Assembly (NCBI RefSeq): GCF_900232995.1
Contig: NZ_OCVX01000003.1
Location: forward strand, 103,781 to 167,780
DNA length: 64,000 nucleotides
Source: Mycobacterium simulans
Lineage (GTDB): Bacteria; Actinomycetota; Actinomycetes; Mycobacteriales; Mycobacteriaceae
Reading direction: 5' to 3'
Below are positions 28,429-36,120 of the stretch, one piece after another. Numbering within the stretch: the first letter of the stretch is position 1; every line of letters starts with the position of its first letter. The translations under genes were made by a program, and so were the position numbers. The notes under the pieces are model-generated. The model was not told the origin of the DNA. It saw only the letters and a program-made list of their open reading frames with translations, and ran no database searches.

Positions 28429-29713
28429 ATTCCAGGTGTAGTTCGGACAGTGCGCGCAGCGTGTACGTCGGTTCGTAGCTAAGGCGAGCGCCGGCCGGGC
28501 CGTGTTCGGCCGCCGACAATCTGATCTCGGTCATCCTGTCGAGGATGCCCTCGATGGAAACGCGGCTCTGCACCCGGGCCAGGTGTGTACCGGGGCAGAA
28601 ATGAGCGCCCCGGCCGAAAGCCACGTGGTCGCGCATATTCGGCCGATTCAACCGGAATTCGTGCGGATCCTCGAACTTGCGGGGATCGCGGTTGACGGCT
28701 CCCAGGCACACCATCACGGTGGTGCCCGCGGGAATCGCAACGCCGCCAAGCGTGGTTGTCTTGCGCACCAACCGGAAATCGCTCTTCACCGGACTTTCCA
28801 TCCGGAGGACCTCCTCGATGAAATTCGGGATCCGGCTGTGGTCGTCGCGGAGCTGCCGCACCAGATCGGGGCGGTCGGCCAGCATTCGAAGCGACCAGGT
28901 CAGCAACACGGCGGTGACGCCTCGCGCCGCCGTGAACAAAAGGGTGGCGCAACGGGCGGCGTCGGCGATTTCGGGTGTCGCCCCATCGGGATAGCGCGCG
29001 TTCGCCAGCCGCGTCAGCACGTCCGGGCGAGGCTCGCGTCGCCGGTCCAGCAGGTAATGGCCGAACTTGTCATCGAGCCACTCGAGCGAATTGTGTTGTA
29101 TCGGTATGTGATCCAGTGCGCCAACCGGGACGTGGGGGCGCGGTGCGTCGAACGTCTCGCGGTCTTCTACCGGTATGCCAAGCAGGTCCGCAATCACCTT
29201 GGACGAGAACGGCTTGGCGTATCCGGACACAAACTCGCACTTCCCGGCTTCGATGAAGCTGTCGATCTGCTCATCAGCGAGGCGCCGCAGCAGCTCCTCG
29301 TTCGCCTGAATGCGCTTGGGCGTCAGCAGGCGACTCAGCAGGAAACGCACCCGGGAATGCTCGGGTGGGTCCATCGTGGTCATGTACTTACTCATCGGCA
29401 TCTGGTCGCGATACCGCTCAATCTGCTCATCGATGTCGTCGCCCTGGGGTTCGAACGGCAGCGGTGGAAACGGTCCGCCGACCGCCACAATCGACGAGAA
29501 GGTCCCGGCGTCCTTGTAGACCACCGTGGCCTCCTCGTGGCCGGTAACAGCCACCACGTCGTGATGCGGCAGGTTCAACACCGGGCTCTGCGCCCTGAGG
29601 TGGTCGAAGTAGGGGTACGGGTTCGGTAGCAGGGACTCGTCGGCGAAGAAGTCGATCGCGTCCGGAGCACCAGCCAACACTCGCCTAGGGCAACATTCCA
29701 TAGAAGTAATCAT
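28409..29713 (-). CDS. Cytochrome P450 with atypical I-helix
   Basis: 434 aa. Heme-binding loop [16 protein letters not shown] with the thiolate Cys, K-helix [10 protein letters not shown] (ExxR), and HRC region. The I-helix reads [14 protein letters not shown] where most P450s have A-G-x-D/E-T-T: the conserved acid before Thr is Val. The acid/alcohol pair normally delivers protons to the ferric-peroxo oxygen, so catalysis may be peroxide-driven or non-monooxygenase. ATG 29713 or 29701 can start the protein. It is divergent from the small-peptide gene at 29857 with a 143-nt shared promoter region, so it may act on that peptide, but it may equally be independent. Confidence 0.88.
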   Translation of the reverse strand: MITSMECCPRRVLAGAPDAIDFFADESLLPNPYPYFDHLRAQSPVLNLPHHDVVAVTGHEEATVVYKDAGTFSSIVAVGGPFPPLPFEPQGDDIDEQIERYRDQMPMSKYMTTMDPPEHSRVRFLLSRLLTPKRIQANEELLRRLADEQIDSFIEAGKCEFVSGYAKPFSSKVIADLLGIPVEDRETFDAPRPHVPVGALDHIPIQHNSLEWLDDKFGHYLLDRRREPRPDVLTRLANARYPDGATPEIADAARCATLLFTAARGVTAVLLTWSLRMLADRPDLVRQLRDDHSRIPNFIEEVLRMESPVKSDFRLVRKTTTLGGVAIPAGTTVMVCLGAVNRDPRKFEDPHEFRLNRPNMRDHVAFGRGAHFCPGTHLARVQSRVSIEGILDRMTEIRLSAAEHGPAGARLSYEPTYTLRALSELHLEFNPARR

Positions 29714-29814
29714 ATGCTTGATTTATTGTTGCGCATGTGCAAGAGTTCCCCCGGTCGGTCAGGACAGGTCGGTCGTGCAGGGCGGGCGCAATCGCCGGCA
29801 ACGTAGGCACGGCC

Positions 29815-29846
29815 GTTCGGAATCAAGAAAGTTCGGAATCAAGAAA
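29815..29846 (+). repeat. Duplicated 16-nt block that carries the ribosome site of the small-peptide gene
   Basis: GTTCGGAATCAAGAAA occurs twice in direct succession (29815-29830 and 29831-29846). The second copy, extended by GGG, gives AAGAAAGGG 7 nt before ATG 29857; the first supplies a second purine-rich stretch 23 nt upstream. Confidence 0.85.
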
Positions 29847-29856
29847 GGGTTGATCA

Positions 29857-30027
29857 ATGTCTGTCGTAATCACTCGCAACGAATCGCTCGCGGCTACGGG
29901 CTTCTCACCGGCAGATCTCGAGACGCTGCGTGCCATCAATGAAAAAATCGCCACCGCTCGCACCGCCCCAACGAAATTGGCTGACGACGCCTGGCTCTGT
30001 ATCAGCGCTGTCAATGGGCTCACGTAG
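29857..30027 (+). CDS. Small peptide, 56 aa, putative RiPP precursor
   Basis: Below the size of most gene calls but well supported locally: AAGAAAGGG 7 nt before ATG, TAG stop at 30025-30027, no overlap with other genes. The peptide begins MSVVITRNESLAATGFSPAD, continues with a helix-prone charged stretch (LETLRAINEKIATARTAPTK) and ends LADDAWLCISAVNGLT. An N-terminal soluble, charged leader followed by a short C-terminal segment with Trp, Cys, Ser, Asn and Thr is the usual build of a ribosomally made, post-translationally modified peptide. Downstream genes are a GNAT and an M29-like peptidase, and a P450 is divergent. I do not recognise the family; no signal peptide or toxin/antitoxin motif is evident. 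Confidence 0.6.
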   Translation: MSVVITRNESLAATGFSPADLETLRAINEKIATARTAPTKLADDAWLCISAVNGLT

Positions 30028-30054
30028 TTCCGAAGTTTCCTGCACCAGGAGACG

Positions 30055-30625
30055 GTGACACCCCTCTTAGCCACAGCGATCCGAAAGCCACAGATCCACG
30101 CGATGGAACCCCCAGTATTGTCGACTAAGCACCTTGTCCTACGCTGCGTGACGGCAGCCGACGAGGATGCAATCGTTGAAGCCTGTAATGATCCGCTGAT
30201 TGCGCAGTATCTGTGGTTCCCAGTGCCATATACTCACGAAGACGCCCGCAAATTCATTGCCGACTCATCCGTAGGCTGGGCAGAAGATACCACCTACGGC
30301 TTCGGATTTTATGAAGCCTCAACGGGTCAGCTGGCCGGAACCTGTGCGCTGATGCCAGTATTGCGCGGTGTCGTAGAACTAGGCTATTGGACCGCACCGG
30401 CTTATCGCAATGGCGGATTCACCACCGAAGCAGCCCATAGATTGTGCCAGTGGGGATTTGATGAACTGCCAATACACCGGATCGAAGGTAATGATGGGAA
30501 ATGAGAGTTCGCGGGCCGTGGCACGAAAAATAGGATTCGAGTTGGAAGGAATGCTACGTCAGCGGGCATATCGACGAGGCCAGCCACGAGACTGGTGGGT
30601 GGGCGCATTACTGTCGAGACCCTAA
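30055..30625 (+). pseudogene. GNAT acetyltransferase (RimJ-like), frameshifted
   Basis: The first frame (30055-30504) encodes LSTKHLVLRCVTAADEDAIV, a central GFGFYEASTGQLAGTCALMP, and the acetyl-CoA site ELGYWTAPAYRNGGFTTEAA, then ends early at HRIEGNDGK. The missing end, VMMGNESSRAVARKIGFELE to WWVGALLSRP, continues in the +2 frame from about 30489 to 30625. Related proteins read HRIEW-x-V here, so about five bases (for example between two GAA triplets near 30483-30490) appear lost. Either the gene is broken, or there is a sequencing error, or a programmed shift. The start is GTG 30055 by its AGGAGA site or ATG 30103 by family alignment. It lies 27 nt after the small peptide gene. Confidence 0.75.
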
Positions 30626-30665
30626 TTGCGCCGGTGTACCTACTGAGGAAGTATTTGTGTGACAA

Positions 30666-31730
30666 ATGAAAAATAAGGAAAGACCTGCCGAGCCATCTGT
30701 AATTAACGGCATGGACACACTCTGCACCAGCTATCTCGAATTGAAGCCCGATGACCGGGTACTCATGCTTTATTCGCACGAACTGCAGGGTGACGATGAC
30801 CAAAGCTTGCTCGACACTCTACGCGAACGGATTGGTGCGCATTCGGTTGGCGTTTGGATAAAGCCCGCCGACGCATTCGACGAATGCGACCTTGCAGACT
30901 GCGATGTGTTGCTGCTCGTCAGCAGGGTATCCAGCAGCCATCGCGCAAAGATACTCGAGTACCTCGAATTTGCCGGTGGGCTAAGTCCGACCCGAATCTT
31001 CCGGCTATTCAACTTCTCCCCACAGCTATTCAAACTGACTCTCGCCGTCGATCGTTCATCCCTGGACAGTTTGAATAATTCTGTCATCGGAGCTGCTCGG
31101 TCGACACACGACATCCACATTACTAATGAGGCCGGAACCGATCTGCACGTCCGCCCATTAGCAGACGGCGGATGGACAAACAGCAGCGGGTATTTCTGTG
31201 GACGTTTTCCCGCTATCCTGCCGCCCGGAGAGGTAAATACCTATACTCCTCACGTGACCGGAACCGTTGTGGCTGATGGGGCGATAAATTCAAGCTTTGG
31301 ATTTCCCGGCGATCCTCGATTGGCCACTAGTCCCGTTACCCTTGAAATTACCGAATCCGTGGTCAAGAAGGTAACCTGCGCCGATCCAGTGGTGTCGTAT
31401 GTTCTGAGTAACTTCTTTAAGGTCGAAAACGCCGACCGCGTCGGCGAAGTTGGCTTCGGCACCAATGAAGGAATTACGGAATGGGTCAATTTCCTGTCGC
31501 ACATAAATGAGCGCCACCCGGGCCTGCACCTTGGGTTGGGAACTCCATCACAACCGCGGTCGAAGGTTGGCTGGGGCTCGCCTCTACATCTCGACATGAT
31601 TCTGGATGGATGCAGGATCTGGTTTGACGACGCCCTGGTGTTCTCGAATGGAATCTGGGATCGTGCAGCGCTCAACACGCTGCATCAGGGTGTGACTGTG
31701 CATGATGTCCTACACGTCGACGCGGTTTGA
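30666..31730 (+). CDS. M29 aminopeptidase-like / NicX-like protein
   Basis: 354 aa. The second half follows the M29 thermophilic aminopeptidase / 2,5-dihydroxypyridine dioxygenase superfamily: GEVGFGTNEGITEW, LHLGLGTPSQP and SPLHLDMILDGC, holding the Glu, His, His and Asp that bind metal in that fold. The N-terminal half (LELKPDDRVLMLYSHELQGD) is a Rossmann-like domain. Neighbours suggest it trims the leader of the peptide at 29857, but a catabolic role is possible. Base composition is lower in GC than flanking genes (31 of 60 in 31261-31320). Start ATG 30666 or 30711 is uncertain. Its 3' end overlaps the convergent desaturase gene by 21 nt. Confidence 0.65.
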   Translation: MKNKERPAEPSVINGMDTLCTSYLELKPDDRVLMLYSHELQGDDDQSLLDTLRERIGAHSVGVWIKPADAFDECDLADCDVLLLVSRVSSSHRAKILEYLEFAGGLSPTRIFRLFNFSPQLFKLTLAVDRSSLDSLNNSVIGAARSTHDIHITNEAGTDLHVRPLADGGWTNSSGYFCGRFPAILPPGEVNTYTPHVTGTVVADGAINSSFGFPGDPRLATSPVTLEITESVVKKVTCADPVVSYVLSNFFKVENADRVGEVGFGTNEGITEWVNFLSHINERHPGLHLGLGTPSQPRSKVGWGSPLHLDMILDGCRIWFDDALVFSNGIWDRAALNTLHQGVTVHDVLHVDAV

Positions 31731-32846
31731 TGCCGGTGACGCGCCATGACTGACCTGCGACCTCGCGGGTAGCGACAGCGTGGCGATGGTGCGCCACGTC
31801 TGGGCGAACTGGGTCAGGAAGGGGCCGGTGGTGTAGGGCAGGTCGTATTTGTCGCAGACTTGGCGCACCCGCACCGCAATCTCGGCGAGCCGGTTGCTGG
31901 GCAGGTCGGGATAGAGGTGGTGCTCGATCTGATACGACAGATTGCCGGTCAGAAACGCCAGCAGCGGCCCGGCATCGATATTGGCGCTGCCGAGGATCTG
32001 TCGCAGGTACCACTGCCCCTTCGTCTCGTTGTCCAAGTCTTGATTGGTGAACTTCTCTGCGCCGTCAGGGAAATGACCGCACAACACCACCGCGTCGATC
32101 CACACGTTGCGGATGACGTTGGCCAAAACGTTGGCAGTCACAGCGGATGTGAAGGTCGCACCCGGCGACAGCGAGGTCAGCGCCGGGGTCGCCAGGTAGT
32201 CCTTGACCAGCTGGCGGCCGGCCTTGGAAAAACGTTCGCGCAACTCCAGCTTGGCCGCGCGATCGGCGCGACCGTTGAACAGATTGCGCAGCTGCAAGCC
32301 CAAGTGCTGCAACGCAACTCCCCACTCGAAGCCGAGCATGAGCAGGGCGCTCATCAGCAGGTTGGCGATGTGGTGCTTGCGCCAGGGCTGATCGCGTGTG
32401 ACGCGCAGGAACCCGTAACCGACGTCAGTGTCCATCCCCAGCACGTTGGTGTACTTGTGGTGCTGAAAGTTGTGGGTGAACCGCCAGCGTTTGGCCGTGC
32501 CCGCCATGTCCCATTCCCAGGACGACGAGTGGATCTCGGGGTCGTTCATCCAATCCCACTGGCCGTGCATGACGTTATGGCCGATCTCCATGTTTTCGAC
32601 GATCTTTGCCAAACCGAGCGTTGCCGCGCCGGCCCACCAAGCCCAGCGCCTGGAACTGGCCGCCAGGACCACTCGGCCGGCGACCTCAACAGCGCGCTGA
32701 AGGGCGATGGTGCGGTAGATGTACCGTGCATCGCGCTCACCACGGCAGTCCTCGATCTCGGCGCGGATCGCGTCCAGCTCAGCGGCCAGGCCGCCAACGT
32801 CTGCGTCGGTCAGATGGCTGAGCACCGACGCATCTGAGATGGCCAT
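31710..32846 (-). CDS. Membrane fatty-acid (acyl-CoA) desaturase, DesA3-like
   Basis: 378 aa. The three histidine boxes of the membrane di-iron desaturases are present: EIGHNVMHGQWDW, THNFQHHKYTN and YQIEHHLYPDLPSNRL. The sequence follows M. tuberculosis DesA3 (Rv3229c), a stearoyl-CoA delta-9 desaturase, but is shorter at the C-terminus (ends about 40 residues early). DesA3 takes electrons from an oxidoreductase (Rv3230c) that is not encoded next to it here. ATG 32846 lies 14 nt after the stop of the patatin-fusion gene, so it is the last gene of that operon. A paralogue of desA3 rather than desA3 itself is likely. Confidence 0.88.
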   Translation of the reverse strand: MAISDASVLSHLTDADVGGLAAELDAIRAEIEDCRGERDARYIYRTIALQRAVEVAGRVVLAASSRRWAWWAGAATLGLAKIVENMEIGHNVMHGQWDWMNDPEIHSSSWEWDMAGTAKRWRFTHNFQHHKYTNVLGMDTDVGYGFLRVTRDQPWRKHHIANLLMSALLMLGFEWGVALQHLGLQLRNLFNGRADRAAKLELRERFSKAGRQLVKDYLATPALTSLSPGATFTSAVTANVLANVIRNVWIDAVVLCGHFPDGAEKFTNQDLDNETKGQWYLRQILGSANIDAGPLLAFLTGNLSYQIEHHLYPDLPSNRLAEIAVRVRQVCDKYDLPYTTGPFLTQFAQTWRTIATLSLPARSQVSHGASPASNRVDV

Positions 32847-32859
32847 CGCCGGTTCACCG

Positions 32860-35800
32860 CTACACCAGTGCCATGATCTGCGGTAAGGCTTCGCGCGCGG
32901 CGACTCGACCCGCCTCGCGGGCACGGTCGATCTGGTGGAACTCGAGGAAGCCAATGGCGCTGGTGTCGGGCGTAATCGCCAGGTCCGCCTGCGCCAGCAC
33001 GGCCGCCGACGCCATGCCGCTGCCGATCGTGATGGTGCGTATCAGGGTGTCGCTGATGGCTGGCACCCGTAGTGAGCGCCCGTGTTCGGCCGTCGGTGTG
33101 GGGTGTGCCTCCCTTCCGGCGCCGACTTGCACCGCGATCACCGGACCGTCGCGGCGGTCCAGCGTGGTCACCGGTAGGTTGTCGAGCACGCCCCCGTCGA
33201 CGTGCAGCGACTGGTCGTAGAGTTTCGGCGGGTACAAGCCCGGCAGCGACACCGAACAGGCGAGAACCTCGGCGAGCGGGCCGCGGCGGTGCACGACGGC
33301 CCGCCGCTCCAGCAGATCGACGCTGACGCAGCGGAATTCCTTCGGTAGTTCCTCCACGAGGCGTGCGCCATATGCGTCGTAGAGAGCGGCCAGGGTACGC
33401 CGGCCCCGAATCAGCCCCTTGCTGGGCAGCGTGTAGTCGGTGACGGGATTGTTGCGGACAAAGTACTCGTAGATGTGGGCATCCACGGCGGCTGCGTCCA
33501 GGCCCATCGCGGCGAGAGCGGCGACAACCGCTCCCATGCTGGTCCCGGCGATCCGTCCGACTTCGACGCCGGCTGCCTCCAGCTCCTCGAGCACACCCAG
33601 GTGGGCGAAGGCGCGCGCGGCCCCACCGCTGAGGACCAGCCCGACTGATTGGCCCGCAATGCGTGCCGCGAGCGGGCGCAAGTCGGCTGCCGCATGTCCG
33701 GGGCGGACCTCATGCACCGACCGCGGGGTGATCAATTCCTCCCATGTGCGCCGGTGATCCCTGGTTGCGGGCGGTCCCGCCAGCACCAGATCGGCTCCTG
33801 CGGCTCGCGCTCGTAGCCGTTCAGGCGCCGGTACCGGATCGGCGGCGACCAGCACCACGCGGTCGGCGACGCGCAGGCAGAAGTCCCACCAATCCCCGTC
33901 ATGCGCCGCGGCGTGCAACAGCACCTTGTCTGCGGCCCGCTCCGCGCGCTCCAACCCGTCGCGGTCGATGTGGCCGAATGTTTCCACTCGGAGCCGTCTC
34001 GACAGTGCTGTGGACAGTTCGGCGGCCACCATTTCGACGGGCGCCGTGGCGTCGACGCCAATAACAGCGACGACCACTTCGGGCGTCGGGTGGGCAGCCT
34101 TAGATGGCGGCGTCTGGTACAGACGACTGGCCAAGGCTCGGACCAGTGCCCTGAGCACACCCGAGTCCGCGACATTGTCGAATTGGGCTTTGGTCAGTCG
34201 CACTAGTGTGGAGTCCCGCACGGCTCGGACCGAAGCGGATCTGGGCGCGTCGATCATCAATCCGAGCTCGCCGACGACCTCCCCGCGGCCCAACTCCGTG
34301 ACCACCACGTCGTCGCGCAGCACCTGCAGCCGCCCATTACGTATCACGTAGAGGGAGTCGGAGGCGTCGCCGGCCCGGAATAGGTACGAGCCGGCCGCCA
34401 GCTCAACCTGCTCGGCGCAGTCTCGTAGTCCCGCCAGCGCGACAGCGTCCAGTCCCGCAAACAATGGCAGAGCCCCAAGCGGGTCCTCGCTGGAAGCGGC
34501 CGACGGGGGTTCGGCGAGTGCGCGGTGCCGGGGTGCCGGCCTCGATGCCAACGGTTCGAGGTGCGGCGTCGGCTCGGACTCGACCGCGTCGATCGTGACG
34601 TGGCGGGTGCGGCCCAGCAACACCGCTCCGATCGCGACGGCGGCAAAGCAGATCGCGGCCAACACCCATCCTTTTCGTAGCGCAGCTTCGGCCGCCTCGC
34701 GCCCCGGCGTCCCGACCACTACCACCAGGAGCGCGATGCCGATCACCGCACCGAGCTGGCGGGTGCTGCTGACGACGGCAGCCGCGGTGGCGTAGCTGCC
34801 GCCTGCGGCCAGCCCGGCCAGGGCGGCGCTGCCAAGCATCGGCAATGTCGCGCCGACTCCGATGCCCTGCAACAGCTGGCCGGGCAGCCACGCGCCGAGG
34901 AAATCCGGTGTCGGCCCGACGCGTTCGATGTACCACAGCAGGCTGCCGGTCCAGGTCAGCGCGCCGGCAACGATGATGATGCGATACCCATGCCGGTCAG
35001 CGACGCGCCCAAGCACCGCAGCGACAATGGCTGCGACGAACGCGGCGGGAGCGACCGCCAGGCCCGCGCGCAACAAGTTATAACCCCACACGTAGTTCAA
35101 GAACAGGACGTGGGTCAGCAGATATGCGTAGAACCCGGCGCTTGCGACCAGGGTCAACGTGTTGCCGGTTACGAACGAGCGGATGCGCAGAAACGCCGGC
35201 TCGATCAGTGGCGTCGCGTGGTTCCGCGAGCTCATGACGAATCCCGCCATCGCCACGGCCGCCGCCACGCACGACCCGATGACGGTGGCGCTCGCCCAGC
35301 CCCAGTCGGGGCCCTTGATCAGACCGAGCGTCAAGAACGCCAGCGCGGCCGCGAGCAGCGCCGCCCCCCGCAGATCGGGAACGCGTCGCCGCCCCGAGGC
35401 GCGGCTTTCGACCAGCCTCCGCCGGGCCACCATCAAAGCCACGACGCCTAGTGGAAGATTCACCAGGAACACCCACCGCCAACTTGATGCCTCGACGAGG
35501 GCACCGCCGATCGGCGGGCCAAGGCCCGATGCGATCGCGGCCCCCGCACCCCACAGGCCTACCCCGTGCGCCCGGCGCGTGGCCTCGAAGCTCTCGACGA
35601 CAAGCCCGAGCGATGCCGGCACGAGAATCGCCGCGCCAACACCCTGCAGCACACGGAACGCAACCAACTGCCCGACGCTGTCGGCGGCGGCACATAACCC
35701 GGAAGCGGCCGTGAATAACACGACCCCGTAAATGAACATCCGGTTGCGCCCGAGAAGGTCAGCGAGCCGGCCGCCTGCCACCAGGATCGCAGCGAACGCG

Positions 35801-36120
35801 ATGTTGTAGGCGTTGAGCACCCACGACAGGCTGCCGATGTCGCTGTTGTGGAAATGTCTTTGGATTGCCGGAAATGCGATGTTGACGATCGTCGAATCGA
35901 GAAAGGCGAGAAAGGCGCCGAAAGCCGCTACTAGCAGCACCGCGGTTGGTGACGGCTGGCGGCGTTGCGTGAGCTGTGGGCGCGGGTGGTCGGACGGCTG
36001 GTCGGGTTCATACGCCGTGTTTCGGTCTGCCGTGGCGACGGTCCGGGCGTTGCCCTCACTGGCACGATCAGGGGTGTATCTGTGGGCAGGCCGCCGGGGC
36101 ACTGCGATTCTGCTAGTCAT
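32860..36120 (-). CDS. MFS transporter / cNMP-binding / patatin-like phospholipase fusion protein
   Basis: 1086 aa, three modules. Residues about 60-500: 14-helix MFS drug transporter (FLDSTIVNIAFPAIQRHF, LADLLGRNRMFIYG, GAAIASGLGPPIGGALVE). About 545-660: cyclic-nucleotide domain with the phosphate cassette GEVVGELGLMIDAPRSASVRA, where both Glu and Arg are kept, so binding is plausible. About 820-1086: patatin lipase with oxyanion GGAARAFAHLG, nucleophile GTSMG and Asp in HVDGGVLDNLP. Comparable architecture is in H37Rv Rv3239c. The ATG overlaps the upstream cyclase stop (ATGA). The fusion suggests a nucleotide-gated lipid transporter with lipase output; this is inference. Confidence 0.92.
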   Translation of the reverse strand: MTSRIAVPRRPAHRYTPDRASEGNARTVATADRNTAYEPDQPSDHPRPQLTQRRQPSPTAVLLVAAFGAFLAFLDSTIVNIAFPAIQRHFHNSDIGSLSWVLNAYNIAFAAILVAGGRLADLLGRNRMFIYGVVLFTAASGLCAAADSVGQLVAFRVLQGVGAAILVPASLGLVVESFEATRRAHGVGLWGAGAAIASGLGPPIGGALVEASSWRWVFLVNLPLGVVALMVARRRLVESRASGRRRVPDLRGAALLAAALAFLTLGLIKGPDWGWASATVIGSCVAAAVAMAGFVMSSRNHATPLIEPAFLRIRSFVTGNTLTLVASAGFYAYLLTHVLFLNYVWGYNLLRAGLAVAPAAFVAAIVAAVLGRVADRHGYRIIIVAGALTWTGSLLWYIERVGPTPDFLGAWLPGQLLQGIGVGATLPMLGSAALAGLAAGGSYATAAAVVSSTRQLGAVIGIALLVVVVGTPGREAAEAALRKGWVLAAICFAAVAIGAVLLGRTRHVTIDAVESEPTPHLEPLASRPAPRHRALAEPPSAASSEDPLGALPLFAGLDAVALAGLRDCAEQVELAAGSYLFRAGDASDSLYVIRNGRLQVLRDDVVVTELGRGEVVGELGLMIDAPRSASVRAVRDSTLVRLTKAQFDNVADSGVLRALVRALASRLYQTPPSKAAHPTPEVVVAVIGVDATAPVEMVAAELSTALSRRLRVETFGHIDRDGLERAERAADKVLLHAAAHDGDWWDFCLRVADRVVLVAADPVPAPERLRARAAGADLVLAGPPATRDHRRTWEELITPRSVHEVRPGHAAADLRPLAARIAGQSVGLVLSGGAARAFAHLGVLEELEAAGVEVGRIAGTSMGAVVAALAAMGLDAAAVDAHIYEYFVRNNPVTDYTLPSKGLIRGRRTLAALYDAYGARLVEELPKEFRCVSVDLLERRAVVHRRGPLAEVLACSVSLPGLYPPKLYDQSLHVDGGVLDNLPVTTLDRRDGPVIAVQVGAGREAHPTPTAEHGRSLRVPAISDTLIRTITIGSGMASAAVLAQADLAITPDTSAIGFLEFHQIDRAREAGRVAAREALPQIMALV

